Assembly (NCBI RefSeq): GCF_036188265.1 | Contig: NZ_CP108093.1 | Coordinates: forward strand, 1 to 64,000 | DNA from: Streptomyces sp. NBC_00247 | GTDB lineage: Bacteria; Actinomycetota; Actinomycetes; Streptomycetales; Streptomycetaceae | Reading direction: 5' to 3' | Length of the DNA: 64,000 nucleotides | Notes under the pieces: model-generated | Databases searched by the model: none | Told to the model about the DNA's origin: nothing | The model's input: only the letters and a program-made list of their open reading frames with translations | Part shown: positions 26,861 to 36,081 of the stretch, piece after piece | How the letters are laid out: every line of letters starts with the position of its first letter | How positions within the stretch are numbered: the first letter of the stretch is position 1 | Program-made: the position numbers and the translations under genes

Positions 26861-27144
26861 CTGCTCTCTCCTCCGATGCGCCCCGGGAAGGGTGACGAAA
26901 GGGGCGGCATCCGCCGCAAACCTCTCACGGTCCGGCGTCCGCGAGAACCAACGCATCTCACATCCGGCGGTCCGGCGCCATCACCGCCGGCGCCGAATCC
27001 CTTACGGGCAGGGGAAGTCGGGCGTTCGCACGGAGTCGGCGGCCGGGCCCGGCTCTCAGCGACCCGACAGCTTGCGGGCCGTCGCACAGGGCGCGCTCAG
27101 GGTCCTGCCACGGGGCGCACATCGGCGCCCGTCACCATGCGCTC

Positions 27145-27537
27145 ATGCATGCCGACACCACTTACCAGAAAGCCCCGACGCCGCACGGCCGCCGCCGCAG
27201 GCACGCGGGTCCCGCACGGCAAAGGCAGGCCGGGGGCCCCGTGTTCGTCGACGCCTCGGGGCGCCGGGCCCGGTTGCTGCGCCGGGCCGGCGCCGTGCTC
27301 GGGCTCGCCGTCGTCGGTTACGCGGCCGTGCTCGGGCTCGCCTTCGTGGGCGGCCTCTCCACGTCGCCCTCGCAGCTGTTGCCCTTCGACGCCGGGCAGC
27401 CCGCGAAGGCCGCCCCGGGCGGTCACGCGCCCCCGGACGCGTCCGCGCGGCCCGTCGGCGGGGCGGCTTCGCCCACCGGCGAGTCCTCGGACGCCGCCGG
27501 TGACGCGGACTCCGCCGATGCCGCAGTCGCCGGGTGA
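27145..27537 (+). CDS. Small single-pass membrane protein heading the polysaccharide operon
   Basis: 130 residues: a basic N-terminus (HGRRRRHAG), one membrane helix (about 48-70, AGAVLGLAVVGYAAVLGLAFVG) and a Pro/Ala/Asp-rich extracytoplasmic tail of some 55 residues. It has no recognisable domain. Its stop overlaps the GTG start of the deacetylase/glycosyltransferase gene by four bases (GTGA), so it is translationally coupled and may be an accessory subunit of that synthase. Confidence 0.65.
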   Translation: MHADTTYQKAPTPHGRRRRHAGPARQRQAGGPVFVDASGRRARLLRRAGAVLGLAVVGYAAVLGLAFVGGLSTSPSQLLPFDAGQPAKAAPGGHAPPDASARPVGGAASPTGESSDAAGDADSADAAVAG

Positions 27538-29783
27538 CCGCCTCGACACGGCGTCGCCGCTCGGCGGCCCGAGAGGCACGGCACGCGACCCCGGGCCGGA
27601 TGGAACGTGTCCGCCGGCAGGCCGTTCCCCGTCCCCGCGCGGTGCTGGCGGTCCTGCTGCTGCTCGGGCTGGTGAGCACCCTGCTGCTGGACGGCTATCT
27701 GCGCTCCGAGGTGGGCGGCGACCAGCGGGTGCGCTCGGGTGCGGCCGCGGACGACGTGCCGCGGAGCGTGCTGGACGGCGGCCCGTTCCTGAGCTTCGCG
27801 GGAGGCGAGGCACGCTCGGAGTCCGTACCGGACAAGACGATCGTGCTCACCTTCGACGACGGACCCGATCCGGAGTGGACCGAGCAGGTGCTGGACGTCC
27901 TCGACGACAACGACGTACCCGGCACGTTCTTCCTGGTCGGTTCCATGATCGCGCGCCACCCCGGGGTGGTGCGCGAGATGGTCGCCGACGGTGACGAGGT
28001 GGGCATCCACACCTTCACGCACGTCGACCTCTCCTACCAGAGCGAGGCCCGCGTGACGCGGGAGATCGCCCAGACGCAGCTCGCGCTGGCCGGAGCCGCG
28101 GGCATCACCACCAACCTGTTCCGCGCCCCCTACTCCTCCACCCCCGACGCCATCGACGACTACAGCTGGCCCGTCTACGAGAGGCTGGGGGTGATGGGGT
28201 ACACCAGCGTCTTCATCGACACCGACAGCGAGGACTGGAAGACGCCGGGCGTCGACGCGATCGTGCGGGGGGCCACCCCCGCGAGCGGCGAAGGCGCCTC
28301 CGTCCTCTTCCACGACTCCGGCGGCGACCGCTCGCAGACCCTGGAGGCGCTGCCCGCGTACATCAAGAAGATGAAGGCCGCCGGGTACACCTTCACCACG
28401 GTCAGCGGCGCCCGGCAGCAGGCCGCGCGGGACTCCGGCACGGCGGCGCCCGTACCGACCGGCGGCTCCGACGACCCGGAACAGGCCGCGCACCACACCG
28501 CGGACACCGCGTCGGTCTGGGAGGGCCGGGGGCTGCTCCTCGCCGTCGCCGTGGCGGAGTGGACGGTACCGGCGCTGGCCACCCTCCTCGGGGTGGTCGG
28601 GGTCGCCGTCCTCGGCAGGTTCGGGCTGATGGTCTTCCTCGCCGGGCGCCACCGCCGGCGGCGGAACCGGCGGCGGTTCTCCTGGGGGCCCGCGGTGACC
28701 CGGCCGGTGAGCGTCGTGGTGCCCGCCTACAACGAGAAGGAGTGCATCGCCGGCACGTTGACCTCACTGGCGGCGAGCACCCATCCGATCGAGATCATCA
28801 TGGTCGACGACGGATCCACCGACGGGACCGCGGAGATCGCCGAGTCGCTCGGACTGCACCAGGTCCGGGTGGTCCGACAGGATAACGCCGGCAAGTCCGC
28901 GGCGCTCAACAACGGCGTGCGCGAGGCGAGTTGCGATCTGGTCGTGATGATGGACGGCGACACGGTCTTCGAACCCGACACCGTACGGCAGTTGGTCCAG
29001 CCCTTCGCCGACCCCCGGGTCGGTGCCGTGGCGGGGAACGCCAAGGTCGGCAACCGCGACACCCTGATCGGGGCCTGGCAGCACATCGAGTACGTCATGG
29101 GCTTCAACCTCGACCGGCGGATGTACGACCTGCTCGGCTGCATGCCCACCATTCCGGGCGCGATCGGGGCGTTCCGCCGTGAGGCGGTGCTCCAGGTGGG
29201 CGGGATGAGCGAGGACACACTCGCCGAGGACACGGACATCACCATCGCCCTGCACCGTGCGGGCCACCGGGTCGTCTACACCGAACACGCCCGGGCGTGG
29301 ACCGAAGCACCCTCCTCGTTCGGCCAGTTGTGGCGCCAGCGCTACCGCTGGAGCTACGGCACCATGCAGGCGCTCTGGAAGCACCGCCGCTCCGTCACCG
29401 ACCGGGGGCCCTCGGGCCGGTTCGGCCGGATCGGAATGCCGCTGGTGGTCCTCTTCCAGATCCTCACCCCGCTGCTCGCCCCGCTCATCGACGTCTTCAC
29501 CCTCTACGCGATGCTCTTCGTCGGCTTCGAGGGGTCGCTGCTGGCGTGGCTGGCCGTACTCGGCATCCAACTGGCCTGCGCGGCTTACGCGTTCCGGCTC
29601 GACCGGGAGAAGTACCGCTACCTGCTGATGCTGCCGCTCCAGCAACTCGCCTACCGGCAGATGATGTACCTGGTGCTGATGCACTCCGCGCTGACCGCGC
29701 TCACCGGCGGGCGGCTGCGCTGGCAGAAGCTGAGACGCACCGGTGCGGTGGGCGTACCCGGCGCCCCCACGGAGGCGGACTGA
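27534..29783 (+). CDS. Bifunctional polysaccharide deacetylase / GT2 glycosyltransferase
   Basis: 749 residues. A membrane anchor (about 35-53) is followed by an extracellular NodB deacetylase (about 98-290) with TFDDGPDP at 106-113, HTFTH (metal His pair) and FRAPYSST. After a linker and transmembrane segments (about 330-370) comes a cytosolic GT2 synthase: VVVPAYNEKE, MVDDGSTDGT, MMDGDTVFEP, LAEDTDITIAL and RQRYRW, the QxxRW-like acceptor/processive motif. Four or so C-terminal helices complete an export channel. This one-chain combination suggests synthesis and partial deacetylation of a beta-1,4/1,6-GlcNAc-type surface polymer. The acyltransferase after it overlaps by one base (TGATG). 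Confidence 0.85.
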   Translation: MTASTRRRRSAAREARHATPGRMERVRRQAVPRPRAVLAVLLLLGLVSTLLLDGYLRSEVGGDQRVRSGAAADDVPRSVLDGGPFLSFAGGEARSESVPDKTIVLTFDDGPDPEWTEQVLDVLDDNDVPGTFFLVGSMIARHPGVVREMVADGDEVGIHTFTHVDLSYQSEARVTREIAQTQLALAGAAGITTNLFRAPYSSTPDAIDDYSWPVYERLGVMGYTSVFIDTDSEDWKTPGVDAIVRGATPASGEGASVLFHDSGGDRSQTLEALPAYIKKMKAAGYTFTTVSGARQQAARDSGTAAPVPTGGSDDPEQAAHHTADTASVWEGRGLLLAVAVAEWTVPALATLLGVVGVAVLGRFGLMVFLAGRHRRRRNRRRFSWGPAVTRPVSVVVPAYNEKECIAGTLTSLAASTHPIEIIMVDDGSTDGTAEIAESLGLHQVRVVRQDNAGKSAALNNGVREASCDLVVMMDGDTVFEPDTVRQLVQPFADPRVGAVAGNAKVGNRDTLIGAWQHIEYVMGFNLDRRMYDLLGCMPTIPGAIGAFRREAVLQVGGMSEDTLAEDTDITIALHRAGHRVVYTEHARAWTEAPSSFGQLWRQRYRWSYGTMQALWKHRRSVTDRGPSGRFGRIGMPLVVLFQILTPLLAPLIDVFTLYAMLFVGFEGSLLAWLAVLGIQLACAAYAFRLDREKYRYLLMLPLQQLAYRQMMYLVLMHSALTALTGGRLRWQKLRRTGAVGVPGAPTEAD

Positions 29784-31027
29784 TGGCCGGTGCGCACCGC
29801 AGGACCGCGACGAAGCGCCGGCCCCCGCGGCGGGCGGAGCGGTTCGAGGAGCTGAGGGCGCGCGACCCGTACATCGACGGCCTGCGCGCCCTCGCGCTCG
29901 TCCGTGTGGTCACCTACCACACCTTCGGATGGCCCTGGCTGGGGTTCGTCTTCCCGTCCATGGGCGTGATGTTCGCGCTCGCCGGCTCCCTGATGGCGCG
30001 TTCGCTGGAGCGGCCCGCGTGGTCGGTGATCCGCGGCAGGCTGCGCCGGCTCCTCGTGCCGGTCTGGGTGTTCGGGCTGGTTCTGGGCACGGCGATGGTG
30101 CTGCACGGGTGGGTTCCCGGCCCGGACGCGCTGTACTGGGTGCTGCCGGTCGGTGATCCGCCGGGCAACGCCTGGGGCGAGCAGGCGTGGGCGGTGCTCT
30201 GGTATCTGCGGACCTATCTGTGGTTCGTCCTGCTCTCCCCCGTACTGCTGCGCCCGTTCTCCCGGTGGCCCCTGCCGGTCCTGGCCCTGTCGCTCGTACC
30301 GGCGGTGCTGCTGGGCACGGTGTGGCGGGTGCCGGACGGGCGGCTGGGCAGCGGGATCAGCGATCTGTCGGTGTTCCTCTTCTGCTGGTTGCTGGGCTTC
30401 GCGCACCGCGACGGCACCCTGGACCGCATCCGGCCGGGACGGGTCGTCGGGGTGGCGGCGGGGCTGATGGCGGCGGGTGCGTGGTGGGCCCTCACCCACC
30501 GGGCCGGCGGGAGCTACGACCTCGACGACATCCCGCTCGCCCAGGCGCTCTGGTCCGGCGGTGCGGTCGCGCTGCTCCTGCGGTTCAGGCGGCGCGGGGC
30601 GGACCGGGACCGGCCGGGGCGGGGTGCGTCGCAGGGCGCCGGAACGCCCTCGTCGCGGAGCGATGCGGACGGTTCGACGAGGGGGCGGGGTGCCGCACCG
30701 GCCGTCGACACCCCGACCGTGGTCCTCCGGACAGGCCCGGGGCCCGGCGCCCCCGCCGCTCCCACCCGCCGTCCGCTGATCGGGCGGGTGGTGCGCGTCT
30801 TCAACTCCCGGGCGGTGAGCATCTATCTGTGGCACGAGGTCGCACTGATGCTGAGCGTGGCGGTGATCGATCCGATGTGGCAGGTCCCGTCGCTGGAGGA
30901 GCGTCTGCCGCTGGGCAGCACGTGGTTCCAGTTCGTGGTCGTCTGGCCGCTGATCGCCGCCGCCGTCGCCGTGTTCGGCTGGGTGGAGGACGTGGCGGCC
31001 GGGCGGTCGCCACGTCTGCTGCCGTGA
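29783..31027 (+). CDS. Membrane acyltransferase (acyltransferase 3 family)
   Basis: 414 residues with about ten membrane helices. The start region RDPYIDGLRALALVRVVTYHTFGWPW has the R/H pattern of acyltransferase-3 enzymes (the RxxR-like basic residue in helix 1 and the following His). A long low-complexity cytosolic loop (about residues 270-330, Arg/Gly/Ser/Thr-rich) interrupts the helices before VSIYLWHEVALML. Such proteins O-acetylate or succinylate surface glycans across the membrane. Tight coupling to the deacetylase/synthase suggests that it decorates that polymer. Confidence 0.8.
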   Translation: MAGAHRRTATKRRPPRRAERFEELRARDPYIDGLRALALVRVVTYHTFGWPWLGFVFPSMGVMFALAGSLMARSLERPAWSVIRGRLRRLLVPVWVFGLVLGTAMVLHGWVPGPDALYWVLPVGDPPGNAWGEQAWAVLWYLRTYLWFVLLSPVLLRPFSRWPLPVLALSLVPAVLLGTVWRVPDGRLGSGISDLSVFLFCWLLGFAHRDGTLDRIRPGRVVGVAAGLMAAGAWWALTHRAGGSYDLDDIPLAQALWSGGAVALLLRFRRRGADRDRPGRGASQGAGTPSSRSDADGSTRGRGAAPAVDTPTVVLRTGPGPGAPAAPTRRPLIGRVVRVFNSRAVSIYLWHEVALMLSVAVIDPMWQVPSLEERLPLGSTWFQFVVVWPLIAAAVAVFGWVEDVAAGRSPRLLP

Positions 31028-31080
31028 GGGCCCGGAAGTCTCCGCCGGTGGCGGCCACGCGGGTCAGTGAGGTGTGCGGG

Positions 31081-31527
31081 TCAGTGAGGTGCCGGCGCGG
31101 GCTCCAGGACGAAGACGGGGATCACCCGGTCCGTCTTCTTCTGGTAGTCCGCGTAGTCCGGGAACGCCTCGACCGCGCGCTCCCACCACGCGGCTTTCTC
31201 GTCCCCGGTCACCTCACGGGCGATCATGTCCTGGCGGACCGGGCCGTCCTGGAGCTCGACCCGGGGGTCGGCGCTGACGTTGTGGTACCAGACCGGGTGT
31301 TTCGGAGCCCCGCCGAGGGAGGCGACCACCGCGTAGACGCCGTCGTGCTCGACACGCATCAGCGCGGATTTGCGGATCTTCCCGCTGCGGGCGCCCCGGG
31401 TGGTGAGCACGACGACCGGCATGTCGCGCATCGTGGTGCCCCGCGTCCCGCCGGAGCTCTCGTACAACTCGACCTGGTCACGCACCCACTGGGTGGGGCT
31501 GGGCTCGTACTCGCCCTGGAGCGGCAT
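31081..31527 (-). CDS. Deazaflavin (F420)-dependent nitroreductase-family protein
   Basis: 148 residues matching the DDN/AclJ-like split-barrel family: [47 protein letters not shown] is the characteristic F420-phosphate and active-site strand set. Members use reduced F420 to reduce nitroaromatics, quinones or unsaturated metabolites. It is a single gene between the polysaccharide operon and litR, with no link to either. Confidence 0.88.
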   Translation of the reverse strand: MPLQGEYEPSPTQWVRDQVELYESSGGTRGTTMRDMPVVVLTTRGARSGKIRKSALMRVEHDGVYAVVASLGGAPKHPVWYHNVSADPRVELQDGPVRQDMIAREVTGDEKAAWWERAVEAFPDYADYQKKTDRVIPVFVLEPAPAPH

Positions 31528-31646
31528 GGTGTGTCCTGTCGTCGTTGGGTCCGGCCGTGCCTTCGCCGTGCACGGTCGCGTCCATCATGCAGCGCCGAGG
31601 CCCCGGGGCGGGTTTCCGGCGCGGCGCGCCGCGGTCCACCCGTGGT

Positions 31647-32687
31647 TCAGCGGGAGGCGAGCGCGGACAGCAGGGCGAGCGCCTCGGCCAGACTGGTGGG
31701 CCGCAGCACGCCCTCCGGTTGGTTCCCCGCCCAGCCGGGTCCGGCGAGCACGACGGTCGGGGCCGCGCGGGCCCCGCGCACTCCCCACTCGATGGAGGCG
31801 ATGCGCTGAGCCAGCGGCCGACTGGCCGTCGAACGCCCCTGCGACCAGAGGACGATGCCGGCCGGACCGGTGCGCCGGGCCGCCTCCTCCAGCGCGTCGA
31901 CCGGCAGGGCAGCCCCGAACATCCGTACGGGCAGGCCGCGTTGCGTCAGTCCGGCGGTGAGCGCTTCCAGGGGCAGCGTGTGGTTCTCGTCCGGCGCGCA
32001 GGCGAGCAGGGAGACGGCGGCGCCGCGTGCGGGCGGCGGACCGACGGCGGCGCGGCGGAGAGCGGTGGAGACGTGCCAGGACAAGAGGTGCTCCACCTCC
32101 ACGTACCGCTCGCCGGAGCTCTCCCACCGCCGGCCCACGGCGTTCAGGGTCGGCATGATGACCTCGTCCCAGGCGGCCACCAACCCGTGCCGGTCGATCG
32201 CGCGGGCGAGCTGGTCCTCGACGGCGCGGGCGTCCAGGCGCACGGCCGCCCGTGCGAGACCCCGGGCTTCGGTGCGCCCGCGGCCGACCGGGAGAGCGCC
32301 CGGAGCGGTGGACGGACGGGCCGGGGCGGGGCGCGTCTCCCCGACGGCGCCCGGGGGCGCACCTCCGGCACCCGGCGCGGCGGCGAGCGCGGCGCGGGCG
32401 GCCTCGGCCGGCGGAAGCCCGGCACTGGTGAAGTCGCACATGCGCATGAGGAGTTCGACGTCGCCGGAGGTCCAGCGCCGGTGTCTGCCGCCTTCCCGCT
32501 CGGCGGGCCCGATGCCGTAACGGCGCTCCCAGGAGCGGAGGGTGGTGGGAGCCACACCCAGCAGCCGCGCGACGGCTCCGGTGGTCAGTCCTCCGTCATG
32601 ACCGGCGGGGCGGGGGCGGTTGGTGCCCGGTGCGGCCGTGATCCCGGGGCCCGACGTCTTCGCGTGCCCGCGACTCGATGCGTCCAT
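31647..32687 (-). CDS. litR: LitR-type MerR/B12-binding light regulator
   Basis: 346 residues. An N-terminal MerR helix-turn-helix (about 35-75, TTGAVARLLGVAPTTLRSWERRYGIGP) is joined by a Pro/Ala-rich linker to a B12 cap and a Rossmann-like domain. The B12 lower-ligand motif E234-x-H236-x-x-P239 is present. The cap motif reads W188-x10-E199-H200, one residue longer than the W-x9-EH of CarH. LitR proteins keep carotenoid genes off in the dark. It is divergent from litS, the arrangement expected for direct control of that sigma gene. A TATCGT box six bases before the ATG would allow a leaderless transcript. Confidence 0.88.
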   Translation of the reverse strand: MDASSRGHAKTSGPGITAAPGTNRPRPAGHDGGLTTGAVARLLGVAPTTLRSWERRYGIGPAEREGGRHRRWTSGDVELLMRMCDFTSAGLPPAEAARAALAAAPGAGGAPPGAVGETRPAPARPSTAPGALPVGRGRTEARGLARAAVRLDARAVEDQLARAIDRHGLVAAWDEVIMPTLNAVGRRWESSGERYVEVEHLLSWHVSTALRRAAVGPPPARGAAVSLLACAPDENHTLPLEALTAGLTQRGLPVRMFGAALPVDALEEAARRTGPAGIVLWSQGRSTASRPLAQRIASIEWGVRGARAAPTVVLAGPGWAGNQPEGVLRPTSLAEALALLSALASR

Positions 32688-32693
32688 GCGCCC

Positions 32694-32699
32694 ACGATA
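32694..32699 (-). promoter_or_regulatory. Possible -10 box for a leaderless litR transcript
   Basis: Read on the minus strand, TATCGT ends six bases before the litR ATG, the usual distance from a -10 box to the first transcribed base. There is no good Shine-Dalgarno sequence there. The -35 region is weak, so this is tentative. Confidence 0.35.
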
Positions 32700-32874
32700 C
32701 GACGCAGAAACGATGCATGTTGCCGCGCTGGTGCGGAGCCGGGTTGTCTGGCGCCGATGGAACACCCCGGCTCCGGCGAGCCGTTGGCGTTCCTGGCCGG
32801 GCGGCGGTGCGGTCTTTACGGCCTTCCGCCGCCCGGACTCCGGGCTTCCCGGGTTCCTGAGGAGGAGGACACCG

Positions 32875-33510
32875 ATGACCGCAGTCGACGTACCGGTGGG
32901 GCATCGCGCACCGGAGGGCCTGGTCCGCCCGCCCGCCGAGGAGCGTAGCGAGGACGAGGAGCACGCCGCAGCAGAACTGGCGGATGGACTTCTCCGGGGC
33001 GACGCGGAGTCCTTCGCACGGATCTTCCGTCGGTGGGGAACCCTGGTGCACACGCTGGCCGCGCGTTCCCTCGGCGATTCCCGGGAGGCGGAGGACGTCA
33101 CCCAGCAGGTGTTCCTGGCCGCGTGGCGGGGGCGCGCCGGCTACCGCCCGGAGCGGGGACCGCTGCCCGGGTGGCTGGTCGGCATCACCCGGCGCAAGAT
33201 CGCCGACGCCCTGGCCGCCCGTACCCGGCGCGGCGAACTGGCCTCCGCGTCCGCCGCGCGGGAACAGGTGCGCGGCACCGAGGGAGGCGGGCCGGAGGCC
33301 GTGCTCGACCGGGTCCTGGTCGTCCAGGAGCTGGGCAAACTCCCCGCCGTGCAGCGGCACATCCTCTGCATGGCCTTCTTCGACGACCTCACCCAGGTGC
33401 AGATCGCCGAGCGGACCGGCCTGCCCCTGGGAACCGTCAAGAGCCATGCCCGCCGGGCCCTGGCGCGGATGCGCCGGTCGCTCACGGCGGCCGCGCCGGA
33501 GATGCGCTGA
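32875..33510 (+). CDS. litS: ECF-type RNA polymerase sigma factor LitS
   Basis: 211 residues from the ATG after GGAGGAGGAC. Sigma region 2 spans about 38-105 (ARIFRRWGTLVHTLAARSLGDSREAEDVTQQVFLAAWRG), region 4 about 150-205 (GKLPAVQRHILCMAFFDDLTQVQIAERTGLPLGTVKSHARRALARMR). In S. coelicolor and S. griseus the sigma factor beside litR drives light-dependent transcription of crt and photolyase genes; position and partners here match. The next gene encodes a small zinc anti-sigma protein. Confidence 0.88.
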   Translation: MTAVDVPVGHRAPEGLVRPPAEERSEDEEHAAAELADGLLRGDAESFARIFRRWGTLVHTLAARSLGDSREAEDVTQQVFLAAWRGRAGYRPERGPLPGWLVGITRRKIADALAARTRRGELASASAAREQVRGTEGGGPEAVLDRVLVVQELGKLPAVQRHILCMAFFDDLTQVQIAERTGLPLGTVKSHARRALARMRRSLTAAAPEMR

Positions 33511-33601
33511 CGCGACGTCACCCCGTGAGAGCGCGTGGAAGACCGTCCGAGTGCGTCCGGCCGGTGCCCCCGAGGGGAAGCAGGTCCTGAGGGAGGTGCA
33601 C

Positions 33602-33829
33602 ATGGCGCACCATGTCCACGAGGACGACCTGACGGAACTGGCTCTCGGTCACCGGTCCGCACATGACGGCCCCGTAGTCGCGCACCTGCGCCGGTGCGCG
33701 GACTGCCGAGCCGAGTTCGAAGCGCTCGGGGCCGTGGTGGCGGCCGCCCGCGCGGTGACGGCCGCCGACCTTCCCCTTCCGCCGCCGCAGGGGGTGTGGG
33801 AGGCGATCAGCGCCGAGATCGGTGGATGA
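33602..33829 (+). CDS. Minimal zinc-binding anti-sigma (ZAS) protein
   Basis: 75 residues, preceded by GGGAGGTGCAC. The HxxxCxxC zinc motif is visible as H-LRR-C-AD-C around residues 28-35. The protein is little more than the ZAS domain and has no membrane helix or sensor domain, so it would be a soluble anti-sigma factor for LitS. Zinc release upon Cys oxidation is a known control mode in this family. Short length and overlap with spurious frames make it easy to miss. Confidence 0.75.
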   Translation: MAHHVHEDDLTELALGHRSAHDGPVVAHLRRCADCRAEFEALGAVVAAARAVTAADLPLPPPQGVWEAISAEIGG

Positions 33830-34067
33830 GGGCGGGGCACGCGCGCGCAGAAGCACCTCCGCGCGCGTCCGACGCGCGACACCCACGCGTCGGATGCGTC
33901 CGGGAGCGCTCCGGCTGCGCGAGTATCGGCGGGAGCACCGGTGCGGCCGCGGAGCACGCCACGCGCCGCTGTGACCGGTGCGCCCATGTCCCGCCCGTGC
34001 GCCGTCCCGTGGACGGCAGGAAGCCACCCGCCCGTCCACCTTTTCCCGGAGGAGAGAGCGTCCCCCC

Positions 34068-35315
34068 TTGACGTACGCCGACGTGGTCATCGTGGGTGCC
34101 GGAGCGGCCGGTCTGTCGCTGGCGTACCGGCTGTGCGCGCCGGACGGGCGAGTGCCGCTCTCCGTGCTCCTGGTCGACGCTCCGCCCGGGCCGCTCCGCC
34201 CGCCGCCGCGCACCTGGTGTTTCTGGGAGGAACCGGACGGCGAGTTCGACGCGGCGCTGTCCGCCTCCTGGCAGCGGCTGCGGGTGCGCGCGGCCGACGG
34301 CTCGCCCACGGTGGCGGTGCCGTCGCCGCTCCGGTACAAGATGCTCCGGTCCGACGCGTTCACCGCGCTGGTGGAGAGTCGCCTGGCGACAGCCGTGGGT
34401 TTCGGACGCGTCGAACTGACCGTACGGGCGGTGCGCGACGCGGCCGGGGGCGGCGGTGAGGTGGTCGGCGAGGACGCCCGGGGCCGTCGAACCGTGGTGA
34501 GGGGGCGGTACGTCTTCGACTCGCGTCCGCCCCAGCAGCTGCCGGCGGCCCGGACCACGCTGCTCCAGCACTTCACCGGCTGGTTCGTCCACACCGAGCG
34601 GCCGGTGTTCGATCCGGACACCGCCGACCTGATGGACTTCCGGACCCCCCAGCCGCGCCACGGTCTCTCCTTCGCCTACGTGCTCCCGCTGGACGCGCGC
34701 ACGGCCCTCGTGGAGTACACGGAGTTCTCCCGCGACGCCCTCGAACCGGCGGCATACGAACGGGCGTTGGACCATCACCTCGGTGAGGTGCTCGGCGCTT
34801 CGCCCTACCGGGTGTCCGCGACCGAGCACGGCGTCATCCCGATGACGGACGGCCGCTTCCCGCCGCGCGTCGGACGGTCGGTGTTCCGCATCGGTACCGC
34901 GGGCGGTGCCACCCGGCCCTCCACCGGCTACACCTTCAGCGCGGTCCAACGTCAGAGTCGGTCGCTGGCGGCGGCGCTGCGCGCCGGGGAGCCACCGCGG
35001 ACACCGTCCCCCTACCGCGCCCGGTCCCTCGCCATGGACGCGGTCATGCTGCGGGCGCTGGACGCCGGTCGGGTGGACGGCGCCGCCTTCTTCACCGGCC
35101 TCTTCCGCTCGGTGCCCCCCGCACGCCTGCTCCGTTTCCTGGACGGATCGGCCCCACTGCGCGAGGAGTTGCTGGTGGGACTGCGCACCCCGGTCGTCCC
35201 GATGCTCAGGACGGTCGCCGAACTGCCCTTCCGCGCCCGCCGGCCCGCCCCCGATCCGCCCGTCTCCTCCATCCCCCTCCCCCTCCCCAACCCGCACCCC
35301 TCCGATGAGGAATGA
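34068..35315 (+). CDS. crtY: Lycopene cyclase CrtY
   Basis: About 415 residues. The start is taken as TTG at 34068, behind GGAGGAGAGAG, because the FAD-binding motif (DVVIVGAGAAGLSLAYRL) follows directly; an in-frame ATG at 33978 would add an unlikely Arg/Pro-rich leader. PRTWCFWEEPDGEF is the signature of beta-type lycopene cyclases, and GVIPMTDGRFPP...RIGTAGGATRPSTGYTF is the conserved C-terminal substrate region. It cyclises lycopene to beta-carotene. It is the first gene of crtY-crtT-crtU. Confidence 0.9.
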   Translation: MTYADVVIVGAGAAGLSLAYRLCAPDGRVPLSVLLVDAPPGPLRPPPRTWCFWEEPDGEFDAALSASWQRLRVRAADGSPTVAVPSPLRYKMLRSDAFTALVESRLATAVGFGRVELTVRAVRDAAGGGGEVVGEDARGRRTVVRGRYVFDSRPPQQLPAARTTLLQHFTGWFVHTERPVFDPDTADLMDFRTPQPRHGLSFAYVLPLDARTALVEYTEFSRDALEPAAYERALDHHLGEVLGASPYRVSATEHGVIPMTDGRFPPRVGRSVFRIGTAGGATRPSTGYTFSAVQRQSRSLAAALRAGEPPRTPSPYRARSLAMDAVMLRALDAGRVDGAAFFTGLFRSVPPARLLRFLDGSAPLREELLVGLRTPVVPMLRTVAELPFRARRPAPDPPVSSIPLPLPNPHPSDEE

Positions 35316-35322
35316 CCGCACC

Positions 35323-36081
35323 ATGACCCTGCTGCACGACGCCGAGTTGTCCTCCGCGTTCGATCACGCCTCCCTCGCCTACGACCGTCTGGTGGCGGCC
35401 AACCCCGGCTACCACGCCCATTTGCGGCGCTCCGCCCGCCGCCTCGGACTGCCCCACGGCGGTGCGGGGCTGCGGGTACTCGACCTGGGGTGCGGTACGG
35501 GGGCCTCCACCGCCGCTCTGCTGTCCGCCGCCCCGTACGCGGAGATCGTGGCCGTCGACGCCTCCGCGGGCATGCTCGCGCAGGCCGCCGCCAAGGAGTG
35601 GCCCGCCCATGTCAGCTTCGTACACTCCCCGGTGGAGGCGCTGGCGGACACCCTTCGGGCGGACGGGAACGGCGGCTCCGTCGACCGCCGTTTCGACGCG
35701 GTGTTCGCCGCCTATCTCTTCCGCAACGTCACCGATCCGGACACCGTCCTCACCTCGGCCCGCGAACTCCTCATGCCGGGAGGGCGGTTGGCGGTGCACG
35801 AGTACGCCCTGTCGGAAGGGCGGGCGCACCGGGCCCTGTGGAATTCGGTCTGCCGCTCGGTGGTGATGCCGCTGGGCCGGGCCGCCGGGGACGGGGAGCT
35901 CTACCGTCATCTCTGGCGCAGCGTGATCGCCTTCGACACCGCGCCCGTGTTCGCCGAACGGGTCGGCCGGGCCGGCTTCGAGGAGGTGCGGGTGCTGCCG
36001 CTGCCCGGCTGGCAGACCGGCATCGCCCACACCTTCGTCGCCCGGGCTCCGCGCCGTTCCGGGGACCGGGGCACGGCGTGA
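35323..36081 (+). CDS. crtT: CrtT, SAM-dependent methyltransferase of the carotenoid cluster
   Basis: 252 residues (ATG at 35323; an in-frame ATG at 35305 overlaps crtY). Class I methyltransferase motif I is LRVLDLGCGTGAST, with VDASAGMLAQA as motif post-I and FDAVFAAYLFRNVTDPD typical of UbiE-like enzymes. In S. griseus the crtT gene lies between crtY and crtU, as here. Its exact step in isorenieratene formation is not settled. Its stop overlaps the GTG of crtU (GTGA). Confidence 0.85.
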   Translation: MTLLHDAELSSAFDHASLAYDRLVAANPGYHAHLRRSARRLGLPHGGAGLRVLDLGCGTGASTAALLSAAPYAEIVAVDASAGMLAQAAAKEWPAHVSFVHSPVEALADTLRADGNGGSVDRRFDAVFAAYLFRNVTDPDTVLTSARELLMPGGRLAVHEYALSEGRAHRALWNSVCRSVVMPLGRAAGDGELYRHLWRSVIAFDTAPVFAERVGRAGFEEVRVLPLPGWQTGIAHTFVARAPRRSGDRGTA

